From assembly GCA_027083895.1 (NCBI GenBank), contig JALWMN010000070.1, positions 1 through 6,194 on the forward strand: a DNA stretch of 6,194 bases. Reading direction: 5' to 3'. The notes under the pieces were generated by a model. It did not search any database. It was given only the letters and a program-made list of their open reading frames with translations, and was not told where the DNA came from. The position numbers and the translations under genes were made by a program. How positions within the stretch are numbered: position 1 is the first letter of the stretch; each line of letters begins with the position of its first letter. Positions 5,330 through 6,194 of this stretch are shown here, piece by piece. This DNA comes from Campylobacteraceae bacterium (GTDB lineage: Bacteria; Campylobacterota; Campylobacteria; Campylobacterales; Sulfurovaceae).

Positions 5330-6194
5330 TCATCCCAACTTTTAGCGATACTAACTGAGCACTGCAAAGCAATCTCAAGAGGATAGATATTCTCCATCAT
5401 ATAAGCAAACCGCTCTGCTAACTTCTGGGCATACTCCTCTTTTATCTCTAAAATAAGCTCATCGTGAATTTGTAACAAAATTTTAGCTTGAAGCTCCTCT
5501 TCATTAATAGCTCGCTCAATATCCAACATTGCTAACTTAATTAAATCTGCTGCACTCCCTTGAAAGACGGTATTTACTGCCTCTCGTAAAATTGCAGCTT
5601 TCATCATCGCATTTGCCCCTTCGTAGTCAAAGATTCGACGCCGCTTTAGAAGTGTCTCTACATACCCTCGCCGCTTCACCTGCTCTTGGATCGACTCTAA
5701 ATAGCTCTTAACAGTTGGGAATGCTGCAAAGTAGTTTGCAATAATCTCTTTTGCTTCAGATGTACTTATACCTAACTCTTGACTTAGCTTTCTAGAACCC
5801 ATACCATAAAGTAAACCAAAATTAATTGACTTTGCAAAGTTTCTCTTACTCTTAGCCTCCTCCTTGCCAAAGAGCCTAATAGCAGTCTCTAGGTGAATAT
5901 CTTTCCCCTCTTTAAATGCCTCTTTGAGCGATGCATCCCCACTAAAGTGAGCCAAAAGCCTTAACTCTATTTGCGAGTAGTCGATCGAGACTAAACTATA
6001 CCCCTCTTTAGCAATAAAGGCTCGCCGCACTTTTCGTCCAAGCTCACTTCGTACAGGAATATTTTGCAAATTTGGATCTTTCGAAGCAAGCCGCCCAGTA
6101 GCGGTACCAGTTTGAACAAATGTAGTATAGATTCTACTCTCTTTATCTTTTTGGGCAAGCTTAAGCAGTGGCGTAACATAGGTACTTAGTATCT
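5320..6194 (-). CDS. polA: DNA polymerase I, C-terminal polymerase domain (cut by window edge)
   Basis: Family A DNA polymerase, which fills gaps during repair and Okazaki fragment processing. The frame is open to the right edge, with 290 residues visible, so the true start lies outside. TGTATGRLASKDPNLQNIPV (visible residues 28-47) is the conserved entry to the palm. Motif A is SIDYSQIELR, with catalytic Asp71. Motif B (O helix) is RNFAKSINFGLLYG, with Arg117, Lys121 and Phe125. Phe125 corresponds to E. coli Phe762 and favours deoxynucleotides over dideoxynucleotides. Motif C is QIHDEL, with His243, Asp244 and Glu245. All catalytic residues are present. The C-terminus (SWDELK) is at the normal distance after motif C. 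The 5'-nuclease and 3'-5' exonuclease regions are not in view, so their state is unknown. Confidence 0.97.
   Translation of the reverse strand, partial: ILSTYVTPLLKLAQKDKESRIYTTFVQTGTATGRLASKDPNLQNIPVRSELGRKVRRAFIAKEGYSLVSIDYSQIELRLLAHFSGDASLKEAFKEGKDIHLETAIRLFGKEEAKSKRNFAKSINFGLLYGMGSRKLSQELGISTSEAKEIIANYFAAFPTVKSYLESIQEQVKRRGYVETLLKRRRIFDYEGANAMMKAAILREAVNTVFQGSAADLIKLAMLDIERAINEEELQAKILLQIHDELILEIKEEYAQKLAERFAYMMENIYPLEIALQCSVSIAKSWDELK

Noticed and set aside
6067..6069. TTG as the start of the polymerase gene
   Set aside because: The frame continues upstream through TGTATGRLASKDPN to the window edge. The TTG encodes the Leu of the conserved DPNLQNIP motif, so the gene is merely cut by the window.
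5991..6179. Minus-strand open frame of 62 codons
   Set aside because: It overlaps polA in another frame of the same strand, where the polA reading gives clear polymerase motifs.
1..6194. tRNA, rRNA, CRISPR array, transposase gene or defence system
   Set aside because: No cloverleaf-like sequence, regularly spaced repeats, or transposase or defence-gene motifs were seen on either strand.

Overview
The window reads as an AT-rich chromosomal segment of a member of the Campylobacterota (former Epsilonproteobacteria), most like the Sulfurovum/Sulfurimonas type. The grounds are a fused CcsB-CcsA cytochrome c synthetase of about 1,040 residues, an atpB that stands apart from the other ATP synthase genes and is followed by a small two-helix membrane protein, and the general protein flavour. 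The genus is an inference. Apart from a possible gene end at the left edge, every gene lies on the minus strand.

From right to left, in the direction of transcription, the layout is as follows. (1) The C-terminal polymerase half of DNA polymerase I (polA), cut by the right edge. (2) A 260-bp gap holding a TATAAT box and a 162-bp palindromic repeat. (3) ccsBA, the System II cytochrome c synthetase. (4) A roughly 200-bp gap with the atpB promoter and some repeat-like debris. (5) A tight three-gene unit: atpB (F0 subunit a), a 78-aa membrane protein overlapping it by one base (TAATG), and a 179-aa ThiE/TenI-family protein six bases further on. (6) A second copy of the 162-bp palindrome between the ThiE-like gene and the putative end of a plus-strand gene.

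atpB and ccsBA both serve respiratory energy conservation: one forms the proton channel of ATP synthase, the other attaches heme to c-type cytochromes. polA and the ThiE-like protein are general housekeeping or metabolic genes.

The most notable non-genic content is the pair of 162-bp palindromes at 47-208 and 5085-5246. They align without gaps at about 80% identity (129/162 by hand count). Each is an imperfect inverted repeat over its whole length. Copy 2 has perfect 13-bp terminal inverted repeats, and the last 28 bp of the right arm are identical in both copies. At three positions the pairing bases have changed together between copies. This looks like a small non-autonomous (MITE-, Correia- or ERIC-like) element. 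Copy 2 appears to have landed between a TATAAT promoter and the ribosome binding site of ccsBA. Copy 1 seems to supply the last codons of the convergent gene. I do not recognise the element as a named family.
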